Part shown: one piece after another, positions 11,875-24,300 of the stretch
Position numbering within the stretch: position 1 is the stretch's first letter
How the letters are laid out: the number at the start of each line of letters is the position of its first letter
NCBI RefSeq assembly: GCF_036898095.1
Contig: NC_090750.1
Span: forward strand, 87,849,767 to 87,913,766
DNA length: 64,000 bases
DNA from: Palaemon carinicauda
Lineage: Eukaryota > Arthropoda > Malacostraca > Decapoda > Palaemonidae
Direction of reading: 5' to 3'
Made by a program: the position numbers and the translations under genes
The notes under the pieces: generated by a model
What the model was told of the DNA's origin: nothing
Databases searched by the model: none
The model's input: only the letters and a program-made list of their open reading frames with translations

Positions 11875-12345
11875 TTCCTTGAAGACGGGTGGACTGGGAT
11901 CTGGAAGTACGCGTCCTTCAGGTCCAGTGTGCACATGAAGTCTTGTGGTCTCACTGCAAGCCTGACCGTGTCTGCCGTCTCCATACTGAACGGAGTCTGT
12001 TTGACAAACCCGTTCAGTGTCGAGAGGTCTATGACTGGTCTCCAGCCTCCAGACGCCTTTCTCACAAGAAAGAGTAGACTGTAGAAGCCTGGGGACCCGT
12101 CCACAACCTCTTGGAGAGCGTCCTTATTCAACATGGTCTGGACTTCTGCCCGGAGGGCCTGTCCCTTTACCGATCCCATGGTAAGGGAGCTCAATGACAC
12201 TGGATTCGCTGTCAGGGGAGGTAGACATGAGATGAACGGGACGCGATAACCCTGACCAATTACGGAAATCGTCCAGGTATCTGCCCCGAGTTGCTGCCAC
12301 CTTGTCGCGCAACTTTGTAGGCATCCCCCACTGGTGGACATGCAG
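11875..12345 (-). pseudogene. DIRS C: RT 5' half, cut by Tigger insertion
   Basis: The translation shows VSVIGQGYRVPFIS-like linker residues, then FLVRKASGGWRPVIDLSTLN and the palm motif CTLDLKDAYFQIPVHPSSRK, which holds the first catalytic Asp. The frame runs into the Tigger end at about 11872 and continues on the far side as the YLDD-containing half. No other break is evident here. Expression of a full RT would need removal of the insertion. Confidence 0.85.
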
Positions 12346-12359
12346 GAGGACTGCCAATC

Positions 12360-15300
12360 CTAGCGTTTACGGCCTCGGCCGTTCCCTCTAGGATTTTTAC
12401 CTCCTCCCCTGGAGGACTTCTTGCCACTTCTGCCCTTGGCAGGAAAGGGCTTAGACACCTTCTGCTTCGCTGCCGTTGTCGTTGTCTTCCTAGTGTCCTT
12501 AGCTGGACGGGGTTGCTGAGCTGCTGGAGGTTTGTAAGGCCTCGATGTCAGGGCCTTGTGGATGAGGGAATCCTGATTGGACTTCCTCCACCTCTCAGCG
12601 GCTAGCTCCACGTCCTTTGGCTCAAACAAGCTCTTACCGAGAACGGAAGTGTGTCTGAGCCTGCTAACATCAGAACTGGGGACCTTCTGGTGGAACCTCT
12701 CAGCCACTGCGTCCCGACGCTTGAGAATCGTGTTGGCCCACAAGCTCATGACTTGATGGGCCAGTAACTCAATGGTTCGCGTGCCTGAGAGTAAGAATGT
12801 CTCCAGTGCCTTCCTGGTACTTTCTTTGGACAGGTCCTCAGAATGTACTGTACCAGGATGCCCAGAGATTCCATCCAGATGTCCAGCCACGAAGTTGCCA
12901 GCATGGCACACTTCGCAACTTTCTCCTGGCTTAGGATCTCAGTTGCGGAATAGGACACTTGCCGGTTGGAGAGTCTCTCAAGAGGGACTCCCCCAGTGAG
13001 TTCTTCCACCGAATGGTGTACTGGAAGACTCAAACAAGTCTCCTCTAGGATTTCAAAGTACCTCCTCTGATGTACTCGAGGAGGAGGGAGGAGCTTGTTA
13101 CCGGCACGATCTATTGGAGGAAGCAAGCTCAGAGAGCTGGCCCTCGACCTTGTCTCTGGCACTCTTCATCCCCTGAGACCAGGGCAAAGCTGCACTGGCC
13201 CTAGAGGGTTTCTGGGTGCCGTAGATTCGGTCCAGGACCGTATCTTTCCCTTCACAAGGAGGAATCTCTGGGTCTGAAATCCCAATGAGGTTCCTCATAA
13301 GGGTCAGGACTTGCCAGAACGCATGTTCTGACTCCTGGTGCTCTCCTCCTGACGGACTGGCAGCGAAGTCTCCCGTCCCCAGAGGCTCTTCCTGGGGAGA
13401 CTCGCGGACGTTCTCCAAAGGTCTATCTGGTTCCTGTCGGGTCCTTGCGGAAGACTTGGGAACAGTCTTCGAGTCCTTCGGCTCCCTCCTAAGAGGGATA
13501 CAGGACTCCAGCAATGAAGGATGTAAGGCCTTCGCCGCCTCTATACGAGGAGACTTCTTAGGAAGCGGCGGAGTTTCCCCCATTGGTGCGATGGGGGAAC
13601 GGACATGATCTTCCGGCTCTCCTGAGGATGGGTAATACTCATCTGCAGAGGAGGGAGAGAAAGTCTGAGGTGGGGTAGGAGCCTTACGTAAGGACTTGCG
13701 AGGAGACAGGATAGTCCTTGGAGAAGTTACCACGTCTGGGACTCCTCTCTTCCTCTTCAGGGGGGAGGAAGTTGCCACTGATTTGTGACCCAAGTCAGAA
13801 AGCACAGGCTTCATTGCCTGCATAAGCGCTCTGACAATGGTACCAAACCAGGGCTGCTGGCTGACAGTCGCGCTGTCAGATACTCCCTCTGGAGGGAAGT
13901 GGATCGTTCGATCCCTTGGAGGAGTCGACACATGAGAGTTAGCCTGTTGAGAATCTGCAATGAAGGAAGAAGAGTCCTAGACCTGTTCGGAAACCTCCCC
14001 TCCTCCGGCGAGCGCGCTGTTCTGCGCTTGCAGGGAGGGGAGCGCGATGATGACCTGTCCGCCTGTACCCCTGATGTAACTCAGGCGTGATCGCGTTGGC
14101 GATCGGTACGCCGATCACGCTGGTGATCGCGTGAAAAGCCCTGTTCTGGATCGTGCGTAAATGAATCATGCGCAGCAGGATATTCTCGCTCGCGCGCGCA
14201 CGCGTGAGCGTGGGCGCGCGAGGTTGAGGGCTCGGGCGCGCGTAGGAGATGGCGAGGGCGTGTGGCGCACAGGGGCTATCTTATGAGGCGGGGTAGAAGG
14301 CTGGATGCGAAGGCACGCTGTGGGCTGATGGGCTACTGATGAGTGCAAGTGCGCAGTAGCATGCTGGCGCGTGTCTGTCACGACCGGGCGTGGGCGTGAT
14401 TGCGCAGCCTGGTGATAGCGCGAGGGCGAGTTCGTGCCTTAAGGGTGCGCAGGGGATCGTGGGCGCGCATCAGGATGTGGGCGCACAGGTGTGCGCTGTT
14501 GCGATGGACGTGCAGCAGGAACTGACCGTGCAGGTGTGCGCTGTTGCGATGGACGTGCAGCAGGAACTGACCGTGCAGGTGTGCGCTGTTGGGTTGGGCG
14601 TGCATCGCGCGCACCTGGAACCTCGCGCGCAGTTAGCAGAGAGTCCAGGGGAACCCGTGAACACCCGTGCGCTATCTTGGGAACCTCCTGGACTGCGCGC
14701 TGTGATGTAGAAGCGGGCTGGTGTGTTGGCGAGCGCGTTTGCGCTATAACAGGAAAAGCGCGAGGTTGGCGGGCATCACTCTTAGTAATATAAGTGTGTT
14801 GGGGGTCTAGAGACACCTGTGCGCTAACTTAGGTGCCTCTTGGACAGCGCGTTTATCAGGAACTACCGGGCGCGTGTGCGCAGGTGGGCGCGGGCGCGCT
14901 ATTTCAGGAACTGCTGATGGGCATGGGTGCGCCGAAGGTTGTGGGCGCGCAGGGGAACCCTGGCGCGTAACTGGAACATTTGCACGCACGCGTGCAGGTG
15001 AGCGCAGTGGCGCTAAATCAGGATCAGCAGCAACAGCAGAAGGGCGCGCAGGTATAACCTGGCGCGCAAGGGTTTGATGCGCAGTTTTGCGCTCATTACC
15101 CTTTTGCCCCGAAGGGACCGGTGCCTGCGCAATGACAGGTTTAGATGGCACGTAGCGCGCATCATCCTTGAAAGGAGATGGCAGGTCAGCATGTCTGGAG
15201 GGTGACTGGATACAAAGTCCCGAAGGACGACCATCCTCCGACGGGGATCGCGAACGATCCCTGGAAAGGTCTAAGGTGGTAGCTGGCAGGAACGGTGATC

Positions 15301-16228
15301 GGCGAGTTGTCTCCTCCGCAGAGGACTGCGGGGATGACGAGCCGAAGAGGCGCCTCCTAACTACCTTGTGAGGAGAAGGAAGGCCTCTACGGCGAAGGGG
15401 AGGATGAGCCTTCCGCCTTATACGCCCACGAGGGGCCGTTGGATCAGAACTCTGACCTTCGTAGGGCCTCCGCAGAGGAGTCTCTGTTAGTGGACTCCCC
15501 CGGGGGGGAGAATCACCGGCAGGAGAGACCGTAGGACTTAGTTCCTCCCTCGAAGGATGTTCGGATGGGGAACCTAAGCCTTCAGCTACCTCAGCAACAA
15601 CAGGCACAGGTGTTTGAGCAGAAACACTCGATGCCTCCGTTACAACAACATCAACGACCAACAGAGGATCTATCCCTGCTGTCGTCGACGATTGTTTAAC
15701 AGCTGCACCCAGTTTGATCATGTCAAACAGGGCTTCCCTGGAGGGCGAACCCTGAAGCCCCAAGGAAGCCCAAAGCTGTAATAAATCATTATTATTAACA
15801 GACAATTGAAAATCAATATCCTCCTCCGGGGGAGCAGGGGCAGCTGCCTCGCTATGGGAGGCAACTACTTCTCCCGCACCCTGGGATCGGTTAACAGCAA
15901 TACGGTCTACGCTACCACTCTCCGGCCTCTCGGAAGAGACCGATCGAGTGGGAGCTTCGGAGGAGGAAAGGGCCACGGAAGAAGAAGCCTTGGAATTTTC
16001 TCTCTTCAAAGAAACCTCTGAAGGAGAAAGATCCCTTTTAGCCTTCTTCTTGCGGCGCCCGGCAAACCCCTCCCACTGGGAGGTAGACCACTCCCTACAC
16101 TCAATACATACGTTAGTCCTATCACACCGTTGGCCCCTACACTGAGGGCATGAGGAGTGAGGATCGGTGTCCAAGGCCGACATAAAGGTACCACAAGAGC
16201 GGCCGGCTTGTCCAGGGCACGTACGCAT
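12360..16228 (-). pseudogene. DIRS C gag-like gene, broken by frameshifts
   Basis: The likely start is MRTCPGQAGRSCG at 16228. The N-terminal head has the pattern Cys-x7-Cys then DPHSSCPQCRGQRC and CIEC, probably zinc-binding, as in elements A, B and E. A long low-complexity, Ser/Pro/Arg-rich middle follows (GC-rich DNA, 14090-15130). The conserved core is near 12600-12850 (LSKESTRKALETFLLSG, LKRRDAVAERFHQKVP), and the tail is basic (SRGGGKNPRGNGRGRKR). The head frame ends near 14807; later parts lie in other frames (13931-13098, 13162-12746, 12911-12360), so at least three frame changes are needed. It presumably once encoded the particle protein. Confidence 0.75.
14486..14605 (-). repeat. 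45-bp tandem repeat in DIRS C gag
   Basis: CAGGTGTGCGCTGTTG recurs at 14486, 14531 and 14576. That is a 45-bp period (15 codons), about 2.3 copies, in the GC-rich linker of the gag gene. Confidence 0.9.
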
Positions 16229-16338
16229 GATGAAAGAATAGAGGCCAACTTCAAACACACACTGAAAGAAAAAGCAAAACAAATTATGGCAGTCAAAACG
16301 GAGGAGAGCGCAGACAGGTCTGTCGTCTCTCCGAGCCA

Positions 16339-16483
16339 AAAGCAAAGTGAAGCACTCACTGTGTGTGTGAGGGGGAGGGGTAGCCTACCCCCCCCCCAAC
16401 TAGCGGTGGGGTAGTAAACCCTCGTTAAAATTCTTATGGCTCGTCATTCAGCTACGCCGAAGTAATTACCCTATGTAAATAGC
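16339..16483. repeat. Right inverted terminal repeat of DIRS C
   Basis: Reverse complement of 5604-5762 with few mismatches; the main difference is in the G/C homopolymer runs around 16385-16400. Confidence 0.9.
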
Positions 16484-16599
16484 GGGGTTTGTATTTCAGT
16501 TAAGGAACAAAGTGCTTTTTAAAGCTCTTAATTTGTTTAGTCATTATGAGAAGGGAAAGCATGGGTAGAAAATAAAAAGAGCAATTGCTTCAGATGATA

Positions 16600-18060
16600 A
16601 AATTTCTTCACGATAATCCACCTACAACTTTACTTAACGACAGGTGAATATGGCTGGTGTAAAGCAACTCTTCTTCATCACCTGATATCCATAAACTAAG
16701 ATTACCTCTAATAAAAGCATCTTCCTCCACCATAGCCTTCCACTCACAATCATCCATCACTTTATCCTGCCATCTGGTCCTTTGTCCCCTTCTTGACATT
16801 CCACTTGTTTATTTCCTCCCCCTCAACCATCCTTACTAGGTAGCCCTACTATCTCCATCTTGACTCATATTTTTACCACCCTGCCACTTTTATTTCTTCA
16901 TTAACTAGTCTCTCACACACTAATCCAAAATTCTACCTCATGATCCTCATTCCTTCTTAAAGTTATATCTTTAATCATACATTGCCAATGGTTTGATACA
17001 CCAGATTTTCAATTTCAGTTTAATATTGAATTCTTAAGTCACTTGCCCCTCTTATCACCTTCCTACACTTTTCCCAAGCTGCTTTTATCATACTATACTT
17101 TCAGTCTCACCTTCAAACCATCCATCCTTTAAAAGCAGATCACAAATGATTGAAATTTACAACCAGTTTTCAATCTAGGGCTCTTTTATCTTGTATAAAT
17201 ATGTATCTCTTCCATACTTAATGGGAAGGATAACTCTAGTTTTACCAACAATTTTCCTTCACAACACTTGATTCGAAGAGTTTTGCCATTCTCTTACCAT
17301 TCTCTGAATGTTTTCATCAGTCTCTACCACAATCACCAGATCATCATGAAACTATTATTCTGATAGATTTTCATTCCTAGTCTCTTCACTCATTACATCC
17401 ATAACAAAGCACAAACAGGAAGAGTCAATCCATAGTGTAAAACAATTCCAACTTCAAACAATTCTGACGAGGCCCAAAATTATTATTGCTGTTGTCCTTG
17501 TTTTTTCTCTTTTCATCATTTGAACCAACCTAACCAGCTTTCCATGTATTTTCCATTTTCTTCAATAACAAAAAACTACATATCAAAGGCCTTCTCCAAG
17601 TCTATAATTTCAAAGAGGAGCTTTTAATTACCTTCAGCTTCTTTTCCTGTAAGTCTTATTATAAAGACCACTAACTATACGTCTACCTCTAACGAAACTG
17701 TACAGTAATGCTCTTTACCAATCTCCACAATGACTTACCGTATCTCTCAAGAAGTATTTTTTAAAAGCCTTCAACTAATGTTCTCAGTTTGATTCTTCTA
17801 TAATTACCATTCTCAATATCTCCCAATCTGTTGAAACACATTCAACATCAGATTCCCTCCTCACTCTTTTGGCATTGCCTCCCCTTACCATTTTGTCTTT
17901 AACAGTTTCAGTATCAATTCTTACCCCTCTATACTAAGTACATGCAATTTCAATACTACTATTCATCCCCAAAAACTGACCAATCCAAGAAAACTAAAAT
18001 ATACATTATTATTCTTTCCCTTCACCATTACCTCTGGTATTCTTTACATACTAAGGAAGA
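16600..18060 (-). mobile_element. Decayed RTE/Craft-like LINE remnant
   Basis: Minus-strand fragments resemble an RTE-type reverse transcriptase in the correct order. IIDLEKAFD lies at 17585-17610 (motif with the first catalytic Asp), then FHDDLVIVVETDEN at 17310-17350 (the F-x-DD active site), then a basic C-terminal stretch RRGQRTRWQDKVMDD at 16740-16800. Stops and indels are frequent, so it is a fossil. It lies immediately downstream of the MFAP1 polyadenylation signal. Confidence 0.6.
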
Positions 18061-18094
18061 TAAAATTTAATTCTACAGGTTGATCTACATATAC

Positions 18095-18100
18095 TTTATT
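18095..18100 (-). terminator. MFAP1: MFAP1 poly(A) signal AATAAA
   Basis: On the minus strand AATAAA lies 35 nt downstream of the TAG stop, implying a very short 3' UTR. No competing signal is closer. Confidence 0.7.
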
Positions 18101-18135
18101 AAAAACTAATTCTTTTTTGTACATACGTCTTAAAT

Positions 18136-18357
18136 CTATTTTCGCACCGTTGTTGTGTTATTAGTACTCGTTCCAGTGCGTTTCTTCAGAGCTGTTCTTT
18201 CAAATAGCTGTTTCATTCCACCGGCATTGCTGTTGAAGAATTTGTGATTCATCTGTGTGTCTGAAGCCCAAGGAGAGTCAAACGATGTTGTGTCTTGGTC
18301 AACCAAATGCGTGTACTTCGTGCGACCTGAACGGCCAAAGTTTTTCACTTGCATAAC
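18136..18357 (-). CDS. MFAP1: MFAP1 exon 8 (C-terminus and stop)
   Basis: Residues 462-534. It starts after a TTTCTTTCAG acceptor with [20 protein letters not shown], among the most conserved stretches of MFAP1, then [11 protein letters not shown] less conserved tail ([10 protein letters not shown], then a Thr/Asn-rich end) precedes the TAG at 18138-18136. It belongs to the C-terminal MFAP1 domain. Confidence 0.95.
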   Translation of the reverse strand, partial: VMQVKNFGRSGRTKYTHLVDQDTTSFDSPWASDTQMNHKFFNSNAGGMKQLFERTALKKRTGTSTNNTTTVRK

Positions 18358-21300
18358 CTGAAAGAAATTACAACATTCCTTTGAATTTGAAGTCATCAAG
18401 GCAAAATAATTCTACCAAAATACAGTTCAACATAAATCCTAAGATTAATAATGCCCCTAATTTTAAGATTAATAAGACAAACTTTTTGAAACTTAGATGA
18501 TATAGCATTACGAAACCACTGAAATAAAATCATATTTTTAAATATTTTGTCATGAAAGGCACCTGAATAAATTAACACTTACATATAATTTAAATACAAA
18601 TCTACAGTATATACTAGTTTTATAAACACCTTAACTGTTAACCAAGATAGGCAGACAAGTGATCTTAAATAACACCTGTATTCTAAGAGTAGGTGTAAAG
18701 CCTTTCCTAATAATGCTCTAGTTGAAACCATAAAACAGCTGCTGAGATCAGAGGCATAAATCCATTTCAAAATGTTTTGTAGGTTAAACAATTTTAACCA
18801 AGTTAGAATTGAATATACTGTACAGTATGGCAGTTTAAATGGGATTTGTGAAATCATCACCACATAATCACAAATTTCTAAGTAATTTGTATTTTTCCTT
18901 ACTATAGAATGGCTGTAAAACATTTAACAAGATAAACATAGTTGCCTGTTGGGTGGCAAGTATGCCCTGCCCACCCAAAAGGTAGAGCAACTACCATTTT
19001 GACCTTTAACTTAGGACTTGCAGGATAGTTAAGGCAGGCAGTGTAACTTGAAGCACTCAAGTTTTTATTAGTTAGAAAAAGCACAAATTACTATTAAAAA
19101 CTTGGGATTTGTTATTACAAGTAATACAAACCATTGTCCTTTAATAGGAGGCTTTTTTTAGGAGGGAGGAAGTCCCTATAATCAAGACTGGCTGGTGAAC
19201 TAAACCATGAGAAGTAAAGGTACTTTGGTCCTATAGAGAAGCGAAAGTCACGTAGCCTGTCAATCTCCTAATTACCTGAGCATGATGTCACAGGTGATAG
19301 GATTGGTTCCTACCAGAAAACTGGTGGGCAGTCACTGAAGAATCTATATCCTTCAAGATATGGTGTCTGAATATATGGGCATTTATGAGAAATGGGTTTG
19401 TATACATTCTATCAATCCTCCCTTACGATACCTCAATGACAACTTATTTTCGAAGAAAATTACTCAGTGGGGTTGCTTTCCTGCATCTAAGGACAAATCC
19501 AGTTCATAATGTCATAACTGAAGTCTATAAAACCAAGGATCAACATCTTTTTATTGCTAAAATTGACAACTTTTTTTTCCTTCAAAAACTTAAACCATTA
19601 CAAAGAGGATCAGACTAGAAAAGGTCAACTAAATGCCATTCTCATTGACAGGTAAACTCAGTCAATTTCGTGTTTACTCAGACTTCTACATAAGCAAATG
19701 GTGAAAACGAAACCACTTTAACTGGATTGGATTTATGAATTTTTCCCAGAAGGCCTGTTACTGGGACCTTAGAGGCAATTCAGCACCCACCTGCAACAGG
19801 GGAAAAATACCGCAGTTGCACCTGAAGGAAAAGTTCAATGCTTGGGCAGCACGATGGAAGAAAGGAAACAAATCCATTTGTATTGTAAGAGTACGAAGGT
19901 ATGAACTACTACTTCAATTACTTTATAAACAATCCTCAATGATACAATTCAGGTCCAACTGTACAAGATAGGATATAGGAGTACGAAGCTTTTTATGGAA
20001 GTTCTTAAAAAAAATTCAAAGCTTTCATTCAACAGCAACCTTTACAGCACTAACTTGTAGCAGTTTACTGTGTACCTTTTACTTTTCCCAGGAAACCTAA
20101 AATACAATTACCAAAATAGTTTTATTTTGTGAAATTATCTCAAGGTGCCTTTTTTAAAAACTCTTCCTGTTGAAGGTATCACTAGATTACTGTTGCTATG
20201 TTCGCTTTGGAAGACTGAACCAGAGAGAGGCGGTTCTGATGGTCACTTGAAGTGGTATAGGAGATTCATAAAGCAATCATAAGGATGAAATGGTGGTTTA
20301 AAAATCTGGTTAATTTCTTGGAAAATAAGACTACTTATAAGCCCTTTCATTAGGAAATGAGAAGTAGCTCAGCTTGTCACTGAAGAACCGATAAATATTC
20401 CTCACCCTCTTCATCTCCAAACACTTAAAGTAGGAACCAATACACATGTTCATTACTTCAAGACTGGGAATAAATTCACTGTATTCAGTAATGTCTCCTC
20501 ATGAGTGGCTTTGCAGGAACAAGAGACTTGAAGAGCAAACATTAATAGCTATCAAAAATTAATGGAGCATAGATGACCACACAGAGGAGGCCAACTAGCC
20601 TCTGATCATCCATATTGAATAAGCTCTCGTTGATAGCAAATGAGTCTTTAATAGGATCAAGTTATCATATATACTCATTGAACCCACATACAGACACCAT
20701 GGCTCTGTAGGATAGGGAGACCTTTTCAGAGGTCCCTGATTGGACATGTAACATCTTTAATCTCATAAGATAGGAAAAGATTTGATGAGCCCCACAAGAA
20801 ATACCGAATTCAGTCACATTTTTTATTTGCTGCTGGCCACCACCTAGCTGGACATTGTTTTAAGTGTCCGACTGAGGAGGAAAGAGGACAAGCAAAATAT
20901 GCAACAGACGAATGGCCAAACCAGTCACTTTTGATGCCTGACCAGAGCCTCAGGAGGTTCTTTAGTCTCCAGAGCCATTCATTGCAGGCATATTCTCCCT
21001 CAGATGTGTGAATAATCTTTCTATACATATTGGTGATAATATGCTTACATCTTCAATATTAATTGTTCAACATAACTATTGTGTTTATCCTTATTTATTT
21101 CAAGTGAATTTTAAGAACCAATAACTAGTTAATTATTTCCATTATTTATACCTCAACCCCTAGATTTTCTATTTAAAAAGCTGTACTCAAGAGCTTACAA
21201 CAGCAACTTTTAGTTACTTTGTCCTAGTTATTATTACTGTATATATAAAAATTTAATAATTTTGTTGATAAAAAGAAATAAACATGGGAAAAAAGTGGGA

Positions 21301-21630
21301 CATGAAATGTTCCAGTCTATTCTAATTTTTGGCATAAAATGTTTGCCTGAAAAAAAACCCAGTTAAGATTGCTATATATGTAGATGGATATGATTGATAG
21401 ATTTGTATGAAAAAAAAAAGTTTTATAAAAATACACAGTATTCTAAAATTCTTTCCTAATTACTATATATGAATTGATTCTCTCAAGAAAATTAAACATT
21501 TCTGGATTCTGAACACAATGTCTATAGCTCACACAAAGCAAAGGTCAATTTCTGTCTACTGATGAGAATATTTCTTATAGGATTCTAAACATTTAAGAGG
21601 TAAATCAACTGAGCACACTTCTTAACATAC
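18358..21630. other. MFAP1 intron 7
   Basis: A 3.3-kb intron. Apart from the DIRS end remnant at 18880-19150 I recognise no gene or repeat family. Open stretches at 19735-19971 (plus) and 20810-21028 (minus) have no family resemblance. Confidence 0.5.
18880..19150 (-). mobile_element. Decayed DIRS 3'-end remnant (R2)
   Basis: The left-terminus-like AATTTGTATTTTTCCTTACT at 18880-18902 is followed by an ICR-like block at 19070-19150 (GTTAGAAAAAGCACAAATTA, then GGATTTGTTATT...ATACAAACC). This is the same arrangement as the 3' ends of elements C and D. No coding part is recognisable to its right. Confidence 0.6.
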
Positions 21631-21786
21631 CTTTGGAAGAATAGTCTTATCAAAGTGATCTTCAAGTGTTGCACCAGAGAAGTCACGTTTAAGAACTTCC
21701 TCTTCATTGTCCAAGAAGAAGGATCCTCTGTGATAGTACTTTTGTAAGAACTTGTACTTCCCTTTGATGGCTTTATTAGTTATCAT
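21631..21786 (-). CDS. MFAP1: MFAP1 exon 7
   Basis: Residues 410-461, phase 0 at both ends. It begins MITNKAIKGKYKFLQKYYHR, continues GSFFLDNEEEVLKRDFSG and ends LEDHFDKTILPK. This is the core of the MFAP1 C-terminal domain, nearly identical in animals. Acceptor TTTTCAG, donor GTATGT. Confidence 0.96.
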
Positions 21787-22179
21787 CTGAAAAGATATTT
21801 AAAAGCAATTAAAATATGAACATTTGTGACAAAATTACTCTATATAAGATGGTTTTGTATGTAGTATCATAAAATATATTACAAATATGACATGTGGTAT
21901 ATACCATCTTCAAATTGTATTGATTGATAGTTCTCAAGTAATGTAATGATAGTTCTTTAAAAAAAAATTATAAAAAAACCTCAAGGTATAAGGCTTACAA
22001 ATCCCAGAAGAAAAGTTTATGTTTATAATGATCTGAAGCACAATATACCACACAAAGGAAGAGAGATTTTGATAAAACCCAAAAAGTTTTCCAATAATAC
22101 TAAAATCATGTAGAGCCACACTCTCAAAACCCCCTGTGTTATTTTAAGCTACAGATATTAAAATTGCTCTTTGTATCAC

Positions 22180-22278
22180 CTTGGGATTGTTACGTAGCTC
22201 TATTCTTCTTTCCTCTTCAGTCATATTTCTCAGCTTATCAACCTCTTCATGGTCTTTCTCTGCTGCTTCACGTTCCTC
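22180..22278 (-). CDS. MFAP1: MFAP1 exon 6
   Basis: Residues 377-409. EEREAAEKDHEEVDKLRNMT then EEERRIELRNNPK: the charged helical segment just before the C-terminal domain. Acceptor TGTTTCAG; donor AAG|GTGATA is slightly non-consensus at +5. Phase 0 on both sides. Confidence 0.95.
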
Positions 22279-24300
22279 CTGAAACACATATTTTAGCAAT
22301 AAAAAATGCCAATAGATTGTTTCTAGTCTTTTTATTCAATTGCATAAAACATCATTGAAAAAATACTAAACTGCTTGACTGTATCTTTTTTAATAACCTG
22401 ATAAGCAAACTGAAGCACAAGAAAATAGCTGTACTATATAAACAGATCCTTATAAAATATAACATCTCTATAAACAAAAATTTTTTTTATCATAGACAGA
22501 AGAGAAGATGGATGTGGCAAAGATGAGAATGTTGAGATGGATGTGTGGGGTGACAAGAAGAGATAAGATACGGAATGAGGTAATTAGAGGTACCACAGGA
22601 GTTAGAAAACTATCAGATATGATCCAAGAAAGTAGACTGAGGTGGTATGGTCATGTCATGAGAAGAGATGTGCAGTATATTGGGAGGAGAGTGGTGGAAA
22701 TGGAGGTACGGGGAACGAGAAGGAGAGGGAGACCAAAGCGAAGGTGGATGGACTGTATCAAGGATGACCTTCGATCAAAGGGATTAACCGGTGATGAGGT
22801 GTGGGACAGAGGTAGATGGAGAAAGCTGACCAGAAACATTGACCCCACATAGAAGTGGGAAAAGATGTAGACAAAGAAGAAGAAACAAAATTTTTTTTAT
22901 CATACACAATCCAATAATTAGAAACAACTCTAAAGAGTCTTGAGTGAGGAAAGATGGATGTTAATATTCCTAAAAACCATGAATTGAACACGATGTAATT
23001 GGGGGAAAATGTGAGAATCGTTGGAAAATAAATTTCCATTTTATCCAAAGGCACCAAACAGGAAACCAAAAATTATAGGTAATATAAAATAGATAAAGTA
23101 TTATAGGGGCATAAAAGTTACTCATTGTACTAAGAAAGGCATACATTATTATTTTGATTAGGAAATTAAGATTGGAATATTGCTGTATGAAAAAGAAAGT
23201 GATTAAATAGAAGACCAGTTTTTAAGTAATATCTGGATGATGGAAAGTTCCATAAGTATGCATTAAGAGTAATACAGTAATTCTTTGCCATATTGCAGTT
23301 CATCTATTGCTTCCTCAGTACATTGCAGATTTATAAATGTATACATAAATCTATATAACGGATTCCTCTTTAAAGCACTGGTTTCTGACGGCAGATAAGT
23401 TTTATATTTTTATAATTTAATTATTGTTTGTTAAAACTAGTAATTTTTAGTCTTATAAAAGCTTAAAATAGTCATATTTGGCGATTTCTTAGAATGGAAC
23501 ACCCACAATAGCCAAGGGAGTACTGTACTATGTAACAGTTTGGGTGACAGATGTGACTAGGAGAATCATAGACAAGCAACATTACTTAGTACAGTAGGGT
23601 ACTGTATACCATGGAAGATTTACAGTAAAATGGGATTTTAATTTAAAAACTAGATTCAAAGGTAAAGATCAGTGGGAGTTATAACAAGGAAGAGGGTTTG
23701 AGAATAATTTATAAATCAACAGTTTTGTAAGATTCTTAGAGTGTAAGATAAAAGCTTAGTAACATATGAGGAGTTACTTAAAAATTTATAAAATCAATAG
23801 AGGTAATGTGTACGGTATTAAGAGCATATGGTATAGAGGATGAGTTGTTGAGAACAATAAATTCTTTATGAAGGGAGTGAGGCTTGTTATGAGTGCGTAT
23901 GCAGGAGTGACTGGGTCCGAGACAAGGGTGTGTTGAGTCTCCATGCTCAGAGGATACTGTGCTGATCAGAAGAAATTAAGATACTAGCATAAAAATCTTA
24001 AAAGGCTTTACAAGAGAAGAAAGTTGAGAATAGGTAAAATTGAGGAAACATAAGATTATGATAGAAATATAAAATACAAAAATGGAACTTTAAATGTTAA
24101 CACAGGATAAAAGAAAGGAAATAGTTGATTCATTAAGTGTTTGTGGTTAAATATGACAATTGATTGTAAGATAAGGAAACAGGAATCACAGTAATGTGTG
24201 TGGAAGGAAAGCTAGCAGACTAATATTCTTTCTGGAGGGGAAGTAAAAGGAAAAATGTTCTGATGAGAATATTTTCTTAAAAATATACAAATAAACATAC
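22279..24300. other. MFAP1 intron 5
   Basis: 2.0 kb, carrying the LINE insertion at 22472-22904. I see nothing recognisable in the remaining AT-rich sequence. Confidence 0.6.
22472..22904 (+). mobile_element. Short RTE-type LINE 3' fragment with target-site duplication
   Basis: A plus-strand open stretch (22508-22852) encodes the C-terminal end of an RTE-clade ORF2: MRMLRWMCGVTRRDKIRNEV, RLRWYGHVMRRD, RRGRPKRRWMDCIKDDL and GRWRKLTRNIDPT, ending TAG. The fragment is flanked by near-identical copies of AAACAAAA(A)TTTTTTTTATCATA (22472-22494 and 22883-22904), differing by one A. Together with the 5' truncation this marks a recent LINE-type insertion. It is antisense to MFAP1. Confidence 0.85.

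Larger units (their letters stand above)
5558..16510 (-). mobile_element. DIRS-type retrotransposon C, interrupted by a Tigger element
   Basis: The termini are inverted repeats of about 150 bp (5604-5762 and 16339-16483). Next to the left one is an internal complementary region (5806-5908). In minus-strand order the element encodes gag (16228 to 12360), RT-RNase H (12345-11875, then 8783-7779) and tyrosine recombinase (7772-6384). The RT gene is split by a DNA transposon at 8784-11871; without it the element would be about 7.9 kb. Element D is a sister copy. Frameshifts in gag, a nonsense codon before the YR domain and the insertion make this copy non-autonomous. Confidence 0.9.

Noticed and set aside
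13098..13931. Independent host gene of 277 codons
   Set aside because: It contains sequence shared with DIRS D (FAASPSGGEHQESEHAFWQV) and lies in order within gag of element C.
14090..15130. CpG island/promoter suggested by GC-rich sequence
   Set aside because: The GC richness coincides with the repeated linker of DIRS C gag and the same region of D; it is element-borne composition.
20810..21028. Possible small zinc-finger ORF on the minus strand
   Set aside because: The Cys/His spacing does not fit a known finger, and the stretch lies inside MFAP1 intron 7 with no splice or homology support.
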